In this document: positions 1 to 7,397 of the stretch, piece by piece
How positions within the stretch are numbered: position 1 is the stretch's first letter
How the letters are laid out: each line of letters opens with the position of its first letter
Source: Nocardia spumae
GTDB lineage: Bacteria; Actinomycetota; Actinomycetes; Mycobacteriales; Mycobacteriaceae
DNA length: 64,000 nucleotides
Direction: 5' to 3'
Assembly (NCBI RefSeq): GCF_020733635.1
Contig: NZ_JAJFZL010000001.1
Location: 3,348,001 to 3,412,000 of the forward strand
The notes under the pieces: generated by a model
The model's input: the letters and a program-made list of their open reading frames with translations, nothing else
What the model was told of the DNA's origin: nothing
The model's database searches: none
Made by a program: the position numbers and the translations under genes

Positions 1-1370
1 GTTGCCTCGAGGTCGTTGTCGGCGATGCGGCGGCCGAGTGCCGACAGCGCTTCGCGTGGATCGGCTTCCCAACCGATGATGCGCCAGCCAGAGCCTGCGA
101 TGTCGTCGAGCCGATGATGCGTTCCGCTGAAGGTTCGCACGAGCGGCTGGGGGAACAAGCGGCCGACCGGCGAACGCGGCGAAGGCGATGCCAGAAGGAA
201 ACCACGTCGATACCGGGCGGGTGGACGCCACCGGCCTTGGCGAACGCGTTCTCGAAATGGCGGGATACGCCCGAGCGCCCCGCCCACCGCATCACGAATC
301 GTCGCTGCCGAACGCGATTGCAGGGTGACCAGACGGCCGGCCCGGACCGACATCTTGGTCATCGCCTCGGCGTGTGGCCGACGCTCTGCCTCATAGCTAT
401 CGAGGATTCGCAGTGGCGCACCGTCGTTCACGACTGCCGCGATCTTCCAGGTCAGGTTCGTTACGTCGCGAATTCCCGAGTTCAGCCCCTGTCCGATCAT
501 CGGAGGCATCAGATGGGCAGCGTCCCCGCACAGCAGCACCCTTCCGATCCGCCAGTGTTCGGCGGTCTTGGCTCGGAAGGTGTAGATGAGATGACGCAGA
601 ATCTCCGCAGTGTCGGGGTCAGCGTCCTCAGCGATCACTCGCCGCGCGGCCTCTGGTGTGAGGAGCTCGTCGTGATCCTCCCACGGCATTACCTTCCGTT
701 CCCAGCGGTGCCCTCCGGCAGCGAGTCGACCTGTCAGGCGGGGTGCCGTCGGGTTCAGCGTCATCTGGAAATAGGGAATATGAGCAATCGGCTCCGGTAA
801 CTTCGCATCCACGATGAGCCAGGTATCCGTGTATTCGGATCCGACCAACCCGACGCCGACCGCGTCGCGGGTGGCACTCTTGGCGCCATCGCAGCCGATG
901 ACAAAGCGTGCACTCGCGTTCGCAGTGCCGCCGTCACCTCGACGAAATGTCAGTTCGACCCCTTCGTCGTCCTGCGTCAAACCGGTGAGCCGGTGGGCCA
1001 GACGGATATCGACATCCGGGTACTCCGCAAGGGCTGTCCGTAGTTGCTGATCCAGCAACGGCTGATAGATCGCCGATAGCCACGGATGTCCCTGAAGCTG
1101 CTCGGTGGGCAGCGTTGTCGCGACGACCTTGCCGCGAGCCGAGACCCACTGGGCGCCCGCCCCGAGGAGCATGTCGCTGGCGGCGCATGCGTACACTCCC
1201 GCCTTTTGCAGCGTGCGCAGGGCTTCACCGTCGAGTACACCGACCCGGGGGTTGGAGTAGACATCGCTCTCCCGCTCCACTGCGAGGACTTTCAAACCCG
1301 CACGTGCCAGAAGAAGTGCCGCCAACTCTCCGACCGGGCCCAGCCCGATCACAGCAACGTCGAATGTCAT
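1..1370 (-). CDS. FAD-dependent aromatic hydroxylase (MhpA/PheA-like), 3' end cut by window edge
   Basis: The reading frame is open from the ATG at 1370 to position 1, about 456 residues, with no stop, so the C-terminus lies outside the window. The N-terminus has the FAD Rossmann motif GLGPVGELAALLLARAG. The middle has a DG motif (FVIGCDGAKSATR). The second FAD motif reads GRVLLCGDAAHLMPP and continues GQGLNSGIRD. This arrangement is that of class A flavoprotein monooxygenases which use NAD(P)H and O2 to hydroxylate phenolic rings, such as 3-(3-hydroxyphenyl)propionate hydroxylase. The substrate cannot be read from the sequence. GGAGG precedes the start. A divergent TetR gene at 1688 is the likely regulator. 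The start overlaps the stop of a small upstream frame by ATGA. Confidence 0.88.
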   Translation of the reverse strand, partial: MTFDVAVIGLGPVGELAALLLARAGLKVLAVERESDVYSNPRVGVLDGEALRTLQKAGVYACAASDMLLGAGAQWVSARGKVVATTLPTEQLQGHPWLSAIYQPLLDQQLRTALAEYPDVDIRLAHRLTGLTQDDEGVELTFRRGDGGTANASARFVIGCDGAKSATRDAVGVGLVGSEYTDTWLIVDAKLPEPIAHIPYFQMTLNPTAPRLTGRLAAGGHRWERKVMPWEDHDELLTPEAARRVIAEDADPDTAEILRHLIYTFRAKTAEHWRIGRVLLCGDAAHLMPPMIGQGLNSGIRDVTNLTWKIAAVVNDGAPLRILDSYEAERRPHAEAMTKMSVRAGRLVTLQSRSAATIRDAVGGALGRIPPFRERVRQGRWRPPARYRRGFLLASPSPRSPVGRLFPQPLVRTFSGTHHRLDDIAGSGWRIIGWEADPREALSALGRRIADNDLEA

Positions 1371-1546
1371 GACAAGCCTCCACGCCCCGCGAAAGCCGTC
1401 CCCTCGAGGAGCCCATCGCCTACTTCATGGCCGGTCAGCGACTCGTTCATCGTGAGCCCGCTTCCGTCCCGCGGCAGCAGGCGACCGTCAGGGATCATCG
1501 CTTCTCCAATCTCTATACGGGGCAGGGTGTTCGCCACATCCAACAT
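1367..1546 (-). CDS. possible 59-residue protein coupled to the hydroxylase
   Basis: A frame beginning MLDVANTLPRIEIGEAM runs to a TGA that overlaps the hydroxylase ATG as ATGA, a typical sign of translational coupling. I do not recognise the family. It has no signal peptide or membrane segment and is rich in Gly, Leu and acidic residues. No convincing ribosome binding site precedes the ATG, so it could also be the surviving C-terminus of a longer lost gene. It is listed because of the overlap and the lack of any competing gene here. Confidence 0.35.
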   Translation of the reverse strand: MLDVANTLPRIEIGEAMIPDGRLLPRDGSGLTMNESLTGHEVGDGLLEGTAFAGRGGLS

Positions 1547-1593
1547 GTCGGTAACAGTGTTGCCGTTATTGTTCTCGGCAGTGTAAGCAGTTC

Positions 1594-1624
1594 GTTGATT
1601 CAATGTCAATGACTTCGAATCAAC
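1594..1624. promoter_or_regulatory. inverted repeat in divergent TetR/hydroxylase promoter region
   Basis: The 8-bp arms GTTGATTC (1594-1601) and GAATCAAC (1617-1624) are perfect inverted repeats separated by 15 bp. They lie between the hydroxylase and the TetR gene and are therefore a candidate TetR operator. The wide spacing is unusual for a single TetR dimer site. Confidence 0.45.
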
Positions 1625-1687
1625 TTGTGTTATGCCAGGTCGGGGTGCACTATCGGGCTCTGTGAGTGTTCGGCGATGGAGGGCGCG

Positions 1688-2356
1688 ATGACAAGCACGA
1701 CCGATGGGGGCCGGCTGACCTCGCGGGCTGCGCGGGCTGCCGAAACCCGGCGACGTCTCATCGATGCGGCGGTCGAAAAGTTCGCAGAACGCAGTTACGA
1801 CGAGGTTGCGGTGGCGGACATCTGCCAGGCTGCCGATGCTGCCCACGGGTTGGTATTCCACTACTTCGGTACCAAACGTGGCCTCTACCTGGAGGCGGTA
1901 CGGGAGACGTCGAATCGCGTCTTGCAGACCCACATACTGCGCCCCGGTATGTCGCCGGTCGAACAGCTCCGCAGTGCCTTCACTGCGCAATTCCGATATC
2001 TGGCCGCCCATCGAGGGCTCGCATTGCGCCTGGTGCTCGGCGGTCGAGGCGCAGATCCCGAGGCTTGGGAAATGCTCGAGGCAGGGCGCTGGCAAACGAT
2101 CGAAGCCTGGATCTCACTGCTGGGTCTCGACTCTCGGAACCAGGCGCTGCGTATGATGCTCCGGTCGGTTGTCGGCGCGATCGACGAGGCTGCCGTGTAT
2201 TGGTTGCAGAACGATGAGCCGTTCCCCGTGGAGGCGGTGGTCGAACGTCTGATCGAGCTGGCAGGCGCGGCGCTGCGGTCAGCCGCTGTTCTGGACCCCT
2301 CTCTCGAAGCGAAGGCCGCGATTCAGCCCTTGCTCGATGAGTTCTATGGAACCTGA
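1688..2356 (+). CDS. TetR/AcrR family transcriptional regulator
   Basis: The product has 222 residues. The N-terminal helix-turn-helix is clear: RRRLIDAAVEKFAERSYDEV, then VADICQAADAAHGLVFHYFGTKRGLY. The C-terminal ligand domain is unassigned. The ATG at 1688 is chosen because GGAGG lies just upstream; an in-frame ATG at 1676 and a longer frame from 1625 have no better site. It is divergent from the FAD hydroxylase, and an inverted repeat lies between them, so it probably represses that gene and itself in response to an aromatic or lipophilic ligand. Confidence 0.85.
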   Translation: MTSTTDGGRLTSRAARAAETRRRLIDAAVEKFAERSYDEVAVADICQAADAAHGLVFHYFGTKRGLYLEAVRETSNRVLQTHILRPGMSPVEQLRSAFTAQFRYLAAHRGLALRLVLGGRGADPEAWEMLEAGRWQTIEAWISLLGLDSRNQALRMMLRSVVGAIDEAAVYWLQNDEPFPVEAVVERLIELAGAALRSAAVLDPSLEAKAAIQPLLDEFYGT

Positions 2357-2511
2357 AGTCCGGCAATAGAATCCGCTGGGTATCTCAGCCGTCGGTCGTC
2401 GCGGATCTCTATCCGGTGTTCGTGCCGGCGGGCTGCCGGAGGGGGGATCGTCGGAGGAGCTCGGTATGGATCGGCCGTGTTCATGAGTGCTGGTGTGTCC
2501 CCGACTGCCCT

Positions 2512-2640
2512 CGAGGCCGGGGTCGAGCAAGATCTTCACCGCACCATCGGATTTGTGCTGAAACATTCGGTAGGCGTCGGCGGCTGCCGCGAGCGGCAGG
2601 CGATGGGTGGCGAAGAATTCCACACCCAGTGGTCCGAGTT
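2512..2640 (-). pseudogene. C-terminal remnant of a zinc-dependent alcohol/formaldehyde dehydrogenase
   Basis: On the minus strand about 42 codons read GPLGVEFFATHRLPL followed by AAAADAYRMFQHKSDGAVK and ILLDPGL. This matches the end of MDR-type Zn alcohol dehydrogenases, whose tail reads roughly THRLPLDEAPxAYxMFxxKxDGAVKxLLxP. No catalytic domain, Zn ligands or start are present, and the frame then runs on into unrelated sequence. It is a decayed 3' fragment filling the gap between the TetR gene and the glycosyltransferase. Confidence 0.6.
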
Positions 2641-2681
2641 CCGAGCAGCGGCATGATCTCGACCGGGCCGCGACCGCCGGT

Positions 2682-3785
2682 TCATGGTGCGGCCGCGGCG
2701 ATGACCGTGGATGCCAGCTCTGCCACCGGTGGCATGGCCTGGATTTCGGCGGCGATCTGTGTCGCCGTAGCGGCGAGGTCGCCGTCGGTGATCAGTCGCG
2801 TCAGCGCGGCGGCGTCGATGTGGTGAGGTCGTCGGGACAGCCCGGCTCCTCGCCGTTCGATGAGCGTCGCATTCCAGCGTCGGTCGCCGGGCGCGGGTGT
2901 GACGAGTTGCGGGACACCGGTGGCGAGTGCGGCGTAGATGGATCCGGCGCCGCCGTGGTTGACTGCGCCGTGGCAGTGTCGCAATGCGTCCGACAGGACG
3001 GTCCAGCCGACCGTGAGGATGTTGGGCGGCAGGTCGTTCGCGCGCTGGATTGTCCGGTTCGGACGGACGATGACGAACTCGGCGTCCACGGCCGGGGCCG
3101 CGCGCAGGATCGAGGTGATCATCGCGTTCGGCCCGTTTCCGAGCATGGTGCTACGGGTGACGAGGATTCGGGGCCGGGCGGGTGGCTCGAGCAACCATTC
3201 GGCGGTGGCGGTGCCCGGGGCCGAGTACGGGACGGGCCTTAGGGGCAGACCGGGAACGGACACGATACTGGCCGGCGCGATCGAGATCGTGGCGACGGGG
3301 TCGGTCGCCGGGTAGGCCCGCCCCATATGCCGCAACGTTCGTTCGCGGACCTCGGCGCCGTTGTCGAAGGCGATGTTGTGCAGGACCGACGGGATACCGC
3401 AGCGCGCGGCGGCCACCGCCCCCGCCGCGGCGAAGGGTTCATGGACGACGAGGTCCGGGGCGAAGGCCCGCGTGGCTTCTACCACCTGCTCGACGGCCGT
3501 CCGGTTGATTCCGGCGAAAACTCGCCCTGCTCCGTCGGCATCGGCCATGCCCCGCCCGGAGCGCAGCGCTGCGGCGGGGTGCAACAGCAAAGCGCGCACA
3601 ACGATCGGCGGCATCGACATCCGCGGCCACACTTCTCGCACGGGGATGCCCGACTTTCGGGCGACCATGGCATCGCCGCCGGTGGCGATCATCACCTGGT
3701 GGCCGGAGCGGTGCAGGTATTCGGCGAGCGGCATCATCGGAAACAGGTGCCCGATCAAAGGTGTGGCCACGACAAGGATTCGCAT
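2682..3785 (-). CDS. GT1-family (UGT/MGT-like) glycosyltransferase
   Basis: The 367-residue product begins MRILVVATPLIGHLFPMMPL, the usual N-terminal acceptor-domain strand and loop of the family. Near residue 270 it has the nucleotide-sugar signature HGGAGSIYAALATGVPQLV, followed by an acidic/basic pair and NATLIERRGAG. No signal peptide is seen, so it is cytoplasmic or peripheral. It is the last gene of a minus-strand operon, 14 bp after an Ag85-like esterase and downstream of an LmbE deacetylase. This suggests it builds or decorates a glycolipid or secreted glycoside. An upstream extension to 3866 would overlap the esterase and is not needed. The sugar and acceptor are unknown. Confidence 0.85.
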   Translation of the reverse strand: MRILVVATPLIGHLFPMMPLAEYLHRSGHQVMIATGGDAMVARKSGIPVREVWPRMSMPPIVVRALLLHPAAALRSGRGMADADGAGRVFAGINRTAVEQVVEATRAFAPDLVVHEPFAAAGAVAAARCGIPSVLHNIAFDNGAEVRERTLRHMGRAYPATDPVATISIAPASIVSVPGLPLRPVPYSAPGTATAEWLLEPPARPRILVTRSTMLGNGPNAMITSILRAAPAVDAEFVIVRPNRTIQRANDLPPNILTVGWTVLSDALRHCHGAVNHGGAGSIYAALATGVPQLVTPAPGDRRWNATLIERRGAGLSRRPHHIDAAALTRLITDGDLAATATQIAAEIQAMPPVAELASTVIAAAAP

Positions 3786-3799
3786 TCGACGACCTTGGC

Positions 3800-4783
3800 T
3801 CACATCCCCAGCGACCGGGCGATGATCGGCCAACTCGAGACGAGTTGGTCTCGCCAGTACGCCCAACTGTGGGTGCCGGTCGGGGTGTAGTCGAAGGTCG
3901 CCGGCACCGCGATCCGGCTCAGGTCGTCCTGCAGCCGCCTGGTGCAGTAGTTGACGGCGAATTCCAGTGGTCCGCCGGCGATGACCGAATTGGTCAGGTC
4001 CGGATTCGACGGTGTCTCATGCGGTCCGGGCGCACCGCTGCCACTCGACACGTAGACCGTCTTTCCCCGCAGCGCCCCGGAATTGGCCACGACGTCGTGG
4101 GCTGGCCAGTCGGGGTCCTCGGGCGGTCCCCACATGTTGTCGGGCTCGGCCCCTTTGGAACCGACCACATAACGAAGCTCGGCCTGCCCGCCCGGGTCGC
4201 TGGTGGCGTAGCACCCGCTGAACGCGGCCACCCCGCGGTACAGATCTGCGCCGCGCTCGGCAAGCATCATCGCAGCCTGTGCACCCATCGACACCCCCAT
4301 GACGGCGTTGGCCCCGTTGCCGCCGAACCGGGCGTCGAACAAGGGCGGAACCTCGCGGGTGAGCAGCGTCTCCCACTTCTGGTGGCCGAGCACCGGATCG
4401 TCGTGTTGCCAATCGGTGTAGTAGCTGCCCGGGGCGTGGACGGGCAGCACGACATTGACATCCTTGTCGGAGAAGAACGAGATCGCGCCGCCCTCGTAGG
4501 TCCAATCGTTCTGGTCGGGCAGCACGCTGTCGCCGCCCTCGAGCAGGTAGACCGTGGGGCGCGGTGAGTGCGATCCGGTGGGAAGCAGCACGTCGAGTTG
4601 CACGATCCGCCCCATCGCGGGTGAATCGACGAACACCTGCAACCATCGGTCGGTGATCGGGACGATGTGATCGATGCGGGCGGCGCCGCCGGGAGCCCGC
4701 GCGGGTTCGGCGGCGGCGGTTCCCATCCACGCCGACACCAGCACGATAATCGCCAGCACCGCGGCCACACGCGCCGAAATCAT
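3800..4783 (-). CDS. secreted antigen-85-like mycolyltransferase/esterase
   Basis: The 327-residue product has a signal peptide (MISARVAAVLAIIVLVSAWM, then GTAAAEP). The mature part has the alpha/beta-hydrolase fold of the antigen 85 family: a nucleophile elbow GVSMGAQAAM, a YLLEGGDS oxyanion region, a TYEGGAISFF segment and the late histidine in TGTHSWAYW. Ag85 enzymes transfer mycolic acids to trehalose and arabinogalactan outside the membrane. Whether this paralogue does that or acts as a generic esterase cannot be told. The ATG overlaps the deacetylase stop as ATGA, so the two are translationally coupled. Confidence 0.85.
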   Translation of the reverse strand: MISARVAAVLAIIVLVSAWMGTAAAEPARAPGGAARIDHIVPITDRWLQVFVDSPAMGRIVQLDVLLPTGSHSPRPTVYLLEGGDSVLPDQNDWTYEGGAISFFSDKDVNVVLPVHAPGSYYTDWQHDDPVLGHQKWETLLTREVPPLFDARFGGNGANAVMGVSMGAQAAMMLAERGADLYRGVAAFSGCYATSDPGGQAELRYVVGSKGAEPDNMWGPPEDPDWPAHDVVANSGALRGKTVYVSSGSGAPGPHETPSNPDLTNSVIAGGPLEFAVNYCTRRLQDDLSRIAVPATFDYTPTGTHSWAYWRDQLVSSWPIIARSLGM

Positions 4784-5730
4784 CGCGCACTCCGCCGGAG
4801 TAGACGCCACACGACCTCGCCACCGCGGCGGGCGAGTGAGCGATGGATCATCGCACACAGTTGTCTCTCACCGCCGAGAACTTTTGTCTGACTGCGATAT
4901 TCACACACGGCGTCGAGCTTCACCTGCTCGTATTCGGCGGCGGGAACCGTGTACGGAATCCAATTCCACTCGTCGAGGCCGACGCCCGCGCTCTCCTGGC
5001 GGAGGTAGTCGGTCGCCGCCGGCCCGGCTGCGAGCAACGACATCGCCTCCATGCCCAGACCGCTGCGCGGACTTGCCCAGCCGGGCGCGTCGCGCCAAGG
5101 AAACGGCGCGGTGCGTGCTACCGGATGTCGCCGCCGCGAACACTCCGACAAGGCGTTGAAATCTTCGTAGAACGCGATTCTGCCCACGCCGCCGTTTCCC
5201 ACCGCGCACCGCAATGCCGCGACGGCGACGGCGACGTGGTCGACGTGATTACCGACTCCGAGCGGAGCCATGACCACGACGCCGGGGTTGGCCAGAGTGT
5301 CGTGAATCGTGGCCTGGATCGAGTCCACATCACCCAACTCGCCGGCCGACCGCGGGGTCCTGAAGATCTGCGCCGGCGTACGCAACGGTGGCGGCCGGAA
5401 CAGTCGTTCCCGCAAGCCGATCCGGCGCGACGATGCGCCCAATATCCGCAGCGCCTCGTCATCCTCGGTGCACCTGACCGAATAATCGGCAAAAGCCCTC
5501 TGTCGTCGGGTGGTCGCCCTCACCGCGGTATCACCCGAGTAGATGGTCTGCACGACGACCGGTACGCCCGCGGCGGTCTCGGAGCCGATGAACGCGCCGA
5601 CGGCGAAGACGGCATCGTCGAGATGGGGCGACAGCACCACCACACTGGACGACCTGTCGGTCAAAGACCGGTGATCGATGACATGGGGCCGCCGCATCGG
5701 TGCTCGACGATACTTGGCAGGGAAACGCAC
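4780..5730 (-). CDS. LmbE/PIG-L family deacetylase
   Basis: The product has about 316 residues. The N-terminal metal motif reads SPHLDDAVFAVG (the family PHxDD) and the second motif is GNHVDHVAVAV (HxDH), so the Zn ligands are present. The family removes N-acetyl or N-acyl groups from amino sugars, as MshB, Mca and the teicoplanin deacetylases do. The GTG at 5730 (AAAGG nearby) is used; an ATG at 5697 is the alternative. It lies 53 bp downstream of an ECF sigma gene and overlaps the Ag85-like gene. With the glycosyltransferase this implies a glycoconjugate that is glycosylated, deacetylated and acylated. Confidence 0.82.
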   Translation of the reverse strand: MRFPAKYRRAPMRRPHVIDHRSLTDRSSSVVVLSPHLDDAVFAVGAFIGSETAAGVPVVVQTIYSGDTAVRATTRRQRAFADYSVRCTEDDEALRILGASSRRIGLRERLFRPPPLRTPAQIFRTPRSAGELGDVDSIQATIHDTLANPGVVVMAPLGVGNHVDHVAVAVAALRCAVGNGGVGRIAFYEDFNALSECSRRRHPVARTAPFPWRDAPGWASPRSGLGMEAMSLLAAGPAATDYLRQESAGVGLDEWNWIPYTVPAAEYEQVKLDAVCEYRSQTKVLGGERQLCAMIHRSLARRGGEVVWRLLRRSAR

Positions 5731-5783
5731 GGCCTTTTACCCTCGATCCGGTGAGCGAGTGAATTCGAGTGGCGTGCGGTCGA

Positions 5784-6305
5784 TCACGCGCATGTCACCG
5801 ATCCGTTCACCCCAAGGTCGCGTAGCGATTGCCTGAGCCGTGCGACCCCGAAGTGCATGCGTGACTTCACCGTCCCGGGCGGGATATCGAGCTCGGTCGC
5901 AATCTCATCGGTCGACCGTCCCTCGAAATAGGCCAGAACGATCACCACGCGCTGGCGAATATCCAGCGAACCGAGGGCATCGGCGAGCACGCACGAATCG
6001 AGAACTCGTCCGAACTCGTCCGGTCCCCGCGCCCGCTCGGGCACCGTCGCGGTCGGAAGTTCACGCCGGTTCCGGGCGCTGCGGTGAGCGTCGATCGCCA
6101 GATTGCGCGCCACCGTGCACAGCCAGGCGCGAACCGAGATGCCGGATTGATCCAACACCTCGGGCCGCAGCCACGCACGAACGAACGTTTCCTGCACGAT
6201 TTCTTCACGCTGGCCGTGATCACGCGTCAGAACATTCGCGTACCTGCACAGTGCCGAGCGATGCTCGAACTGCAAACGACGAAACAATTCTGCGCGGTCA
6301 GCCAT
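5784..6305 (-). CDS. ECF sigma factor, SigL-like
   Basis: The 173-residue product begins MADRAELFRRLQFEHRSALC. Region 2 contains EEIVQETFVRAWLRPEVLDQ and VRAWLCTVARNLAIDAHRSAR. Region 4 contains RSTDEIATELDIPPGTVKSR. The overall pattern, including the HPEV-like spacing and the RxWLxTVARN block, is closest to mycobacterial SigL. SigL is normally followed by its membrane anti-sigma RslA; here the next gene is a deacetylase and no anti-sigma gene is visible. It probably heads and activates its own envelope operon. An ATG at 6320 is an alternative start; neither has a strong Shine-Dalgarno sequence. Confidence 0.85.
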   Translation of the reverse strand: MADRAELFRRLQFEHRSALCRYANVLTRDHGQREEIVQETFVRAWLRPEVLDQSGISVRAWLCTVARNLAIDAHRSARNRRELPTATVPERARGPDEFGRVLDSCVLADALGSLDIRQRVVIVLAYFEGRSTDEIATELDIPPGTVKSRMHFGVARLRQSLRDLGVNGSVTCA

Positions 6306-6683
6306 AGCGATACATCCCATCGAAGGCGCGGCGCGCTCCGCACTTCGCGTACCGACGCGCACTCACACAGCCGCGACCCGACACCAACTGTAGCCCCCCC
6401 AGCTGCCAGACTTTCGCGTCCCGCGTGGATCAGGCAACAATTGGCAAATGCGCGCACGTTCATCGCACAGCTCGGTGTGGGTACCCGCCACCACTACCAG
6501 GTACTTTCCGATTGCCTGCCTGCGTTCCGCGCCACAGTCAGGTGACAGCGTGTCTACGCCCGTGGTGCGCCCTTTTCGGGCGCACCCGCACGCAGGGCGG
6601 AGCAGCGGCAGGGCAGGCCCCAGCACGCGGACCTGGTCCGCACGGTGGGCCCCGGATGAACCAGCCCCGATCCGAGGGAGGTC
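6306..6683. other. 378-bp intergenic region with strong hairpin, no clear gene
   Basis: This region holds the promoter of the sigma operon (reading left) and the leader of the possible cysteine-rich peptide (reading right). A long minus-strand frame here (6363-6770) shows no recognisable protein. Besides the hairpin at 6564-6586 there is a second short palindrome, GCGGACC-T-GGTCCGC, near 6626-6640, so the transcript towards the right could be structured. Confidence 0.5.
6564..6586. terminator. strong stem-loop, terminator or leader element
   Basis: Perfect 9-bp arms GGTGCGCCC and GGGCGCACC enclose the loop TTTTC. No T-tract follows on either strand. It could be an L-shaped terminator of the kind common in actinobacteria or part of a structured leader before the small frame at 6690. 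Confidence 0.5.
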
Positions 6684-6689
6684 ATGGCC

Positions 6690-6815
6690 GTGAATTCGTT
6701 TCTCATCCGGGTCGCCTCTCGCGGTGCGCTGACCGGTGCGTCGGAGCAGCTCCGACGCTGCGGTTGTCATCGCAGGTGCACCTGTTTCGAGAGCGCGCCG
6801 TGTGGCGGCTGTTGA
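6690..6815 (+). CDS. candidate cysteine-rich small peptide (41 aa)
   Basis: A GTG at 6690 is preceded by GAGGGAGG with about 8 bp spacing, the best ribosome binding site in this stretch; an in-frame ATG at 6684 is too close to it. The peptide starts VNSFLIRVASRGALTG and its last 17 residues, CGCHRRCTCFESAPCGGC being the core, hold six cysteines in a C-x-C-x3-C-x-C-x5-C-x2-C pattern. Third positions are roughly 70 percent G or C, compatible with coding. It ends 54 bp before the stop of the cupin pseudogene on the other strand. It could be a metal-binding peptide or a RiPP precursor, but no maturation enzyme is adjacent. I do not recognise a family. Confidence 0.4.
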   Translation: MNSFLIRVASRGALTGASEQLRRCGCHRRCTCFESAPCGGC

Positions 6816-6868
6816 GGGATCACTGCGTCACCGCGTCAATGATCATGTCGGCGTGCAGGTTCGGGTGA

Positions 6869-7355
6869 TCAGGCTTGGGCGAGCTCGTCGCGCCAGATCG
6901 GGCTGTCGACGTACTGGTTGTCGCAGTGTTGCGAGCTCGCGCGGATCTCCTCGACGCTCGCTTCGCCGCGGTGCACCGCTCGAGCAGCCGGTAGAAGTCG
7001 AACCGGTGCAATCCCGGAGTGAAGACCACGAGCAGTTCGGCCTCGGCCTCGTCGGCGCGAACGAGGACGGGGGCGGTCTGCGCGGAAGCGGTCACCGGAA
7101 CTCCGTAGGTGTCGGTGGTGTGTGGCACCCGCTGGCGCCTGCTACAGAGTCGACGGAGCAGCCCGGCCGACTGTGACATCGCGGCGAAGGCTGTTGTGAC
7201 TTCGGTGCGCGGCCGGAGGTGTGGACGATGTCGACGCGTTCGGCGACCGCGCCATCCGTGGGGTCGTAGGTCCCGGCGAACGGCAGACCGCCGGCCGCGG
7301 TCGTGCGTAGCACCCGCCGCACGTGTTGCGCACGTGGCGACGGGTGCACTCGCGA
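6869..7355 (-). pseudogene. frameshifted cupin-domain protein
   Basis: Two minus-strand frames join into a cupin-like C-terminus. One reads AEAELLVVFTPGLHRFDFYR then LLER. After a +1 shift near 6985 the other reads VHRGEASVEEIRASSQHCDN then QYVDSPIWRDELAQA and a stop at 6869. This is the tail of quercetinase-type cupins, in which ELLVVFTPG follows the last cupin strand. Upstream, fragments such as LRTTAAGGLPFAGTYDP lie in yet another frame and no intact metal-binding HxH motif is found. At least two frameshifts make the gene non-functional. Confidence 0.65.
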
Positions 7356-7397
7356 TGGGAACCGTCACCGGTCGCTACTTCGTCACGAGCAGTGGGT

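Noticed and set aside
6363..6770. 135-residue minus-strand frame
   Set aside because: It runs through the hairpin region, has no family motif or ribosome binding site, and conflicts with the small frame on the plus strand.
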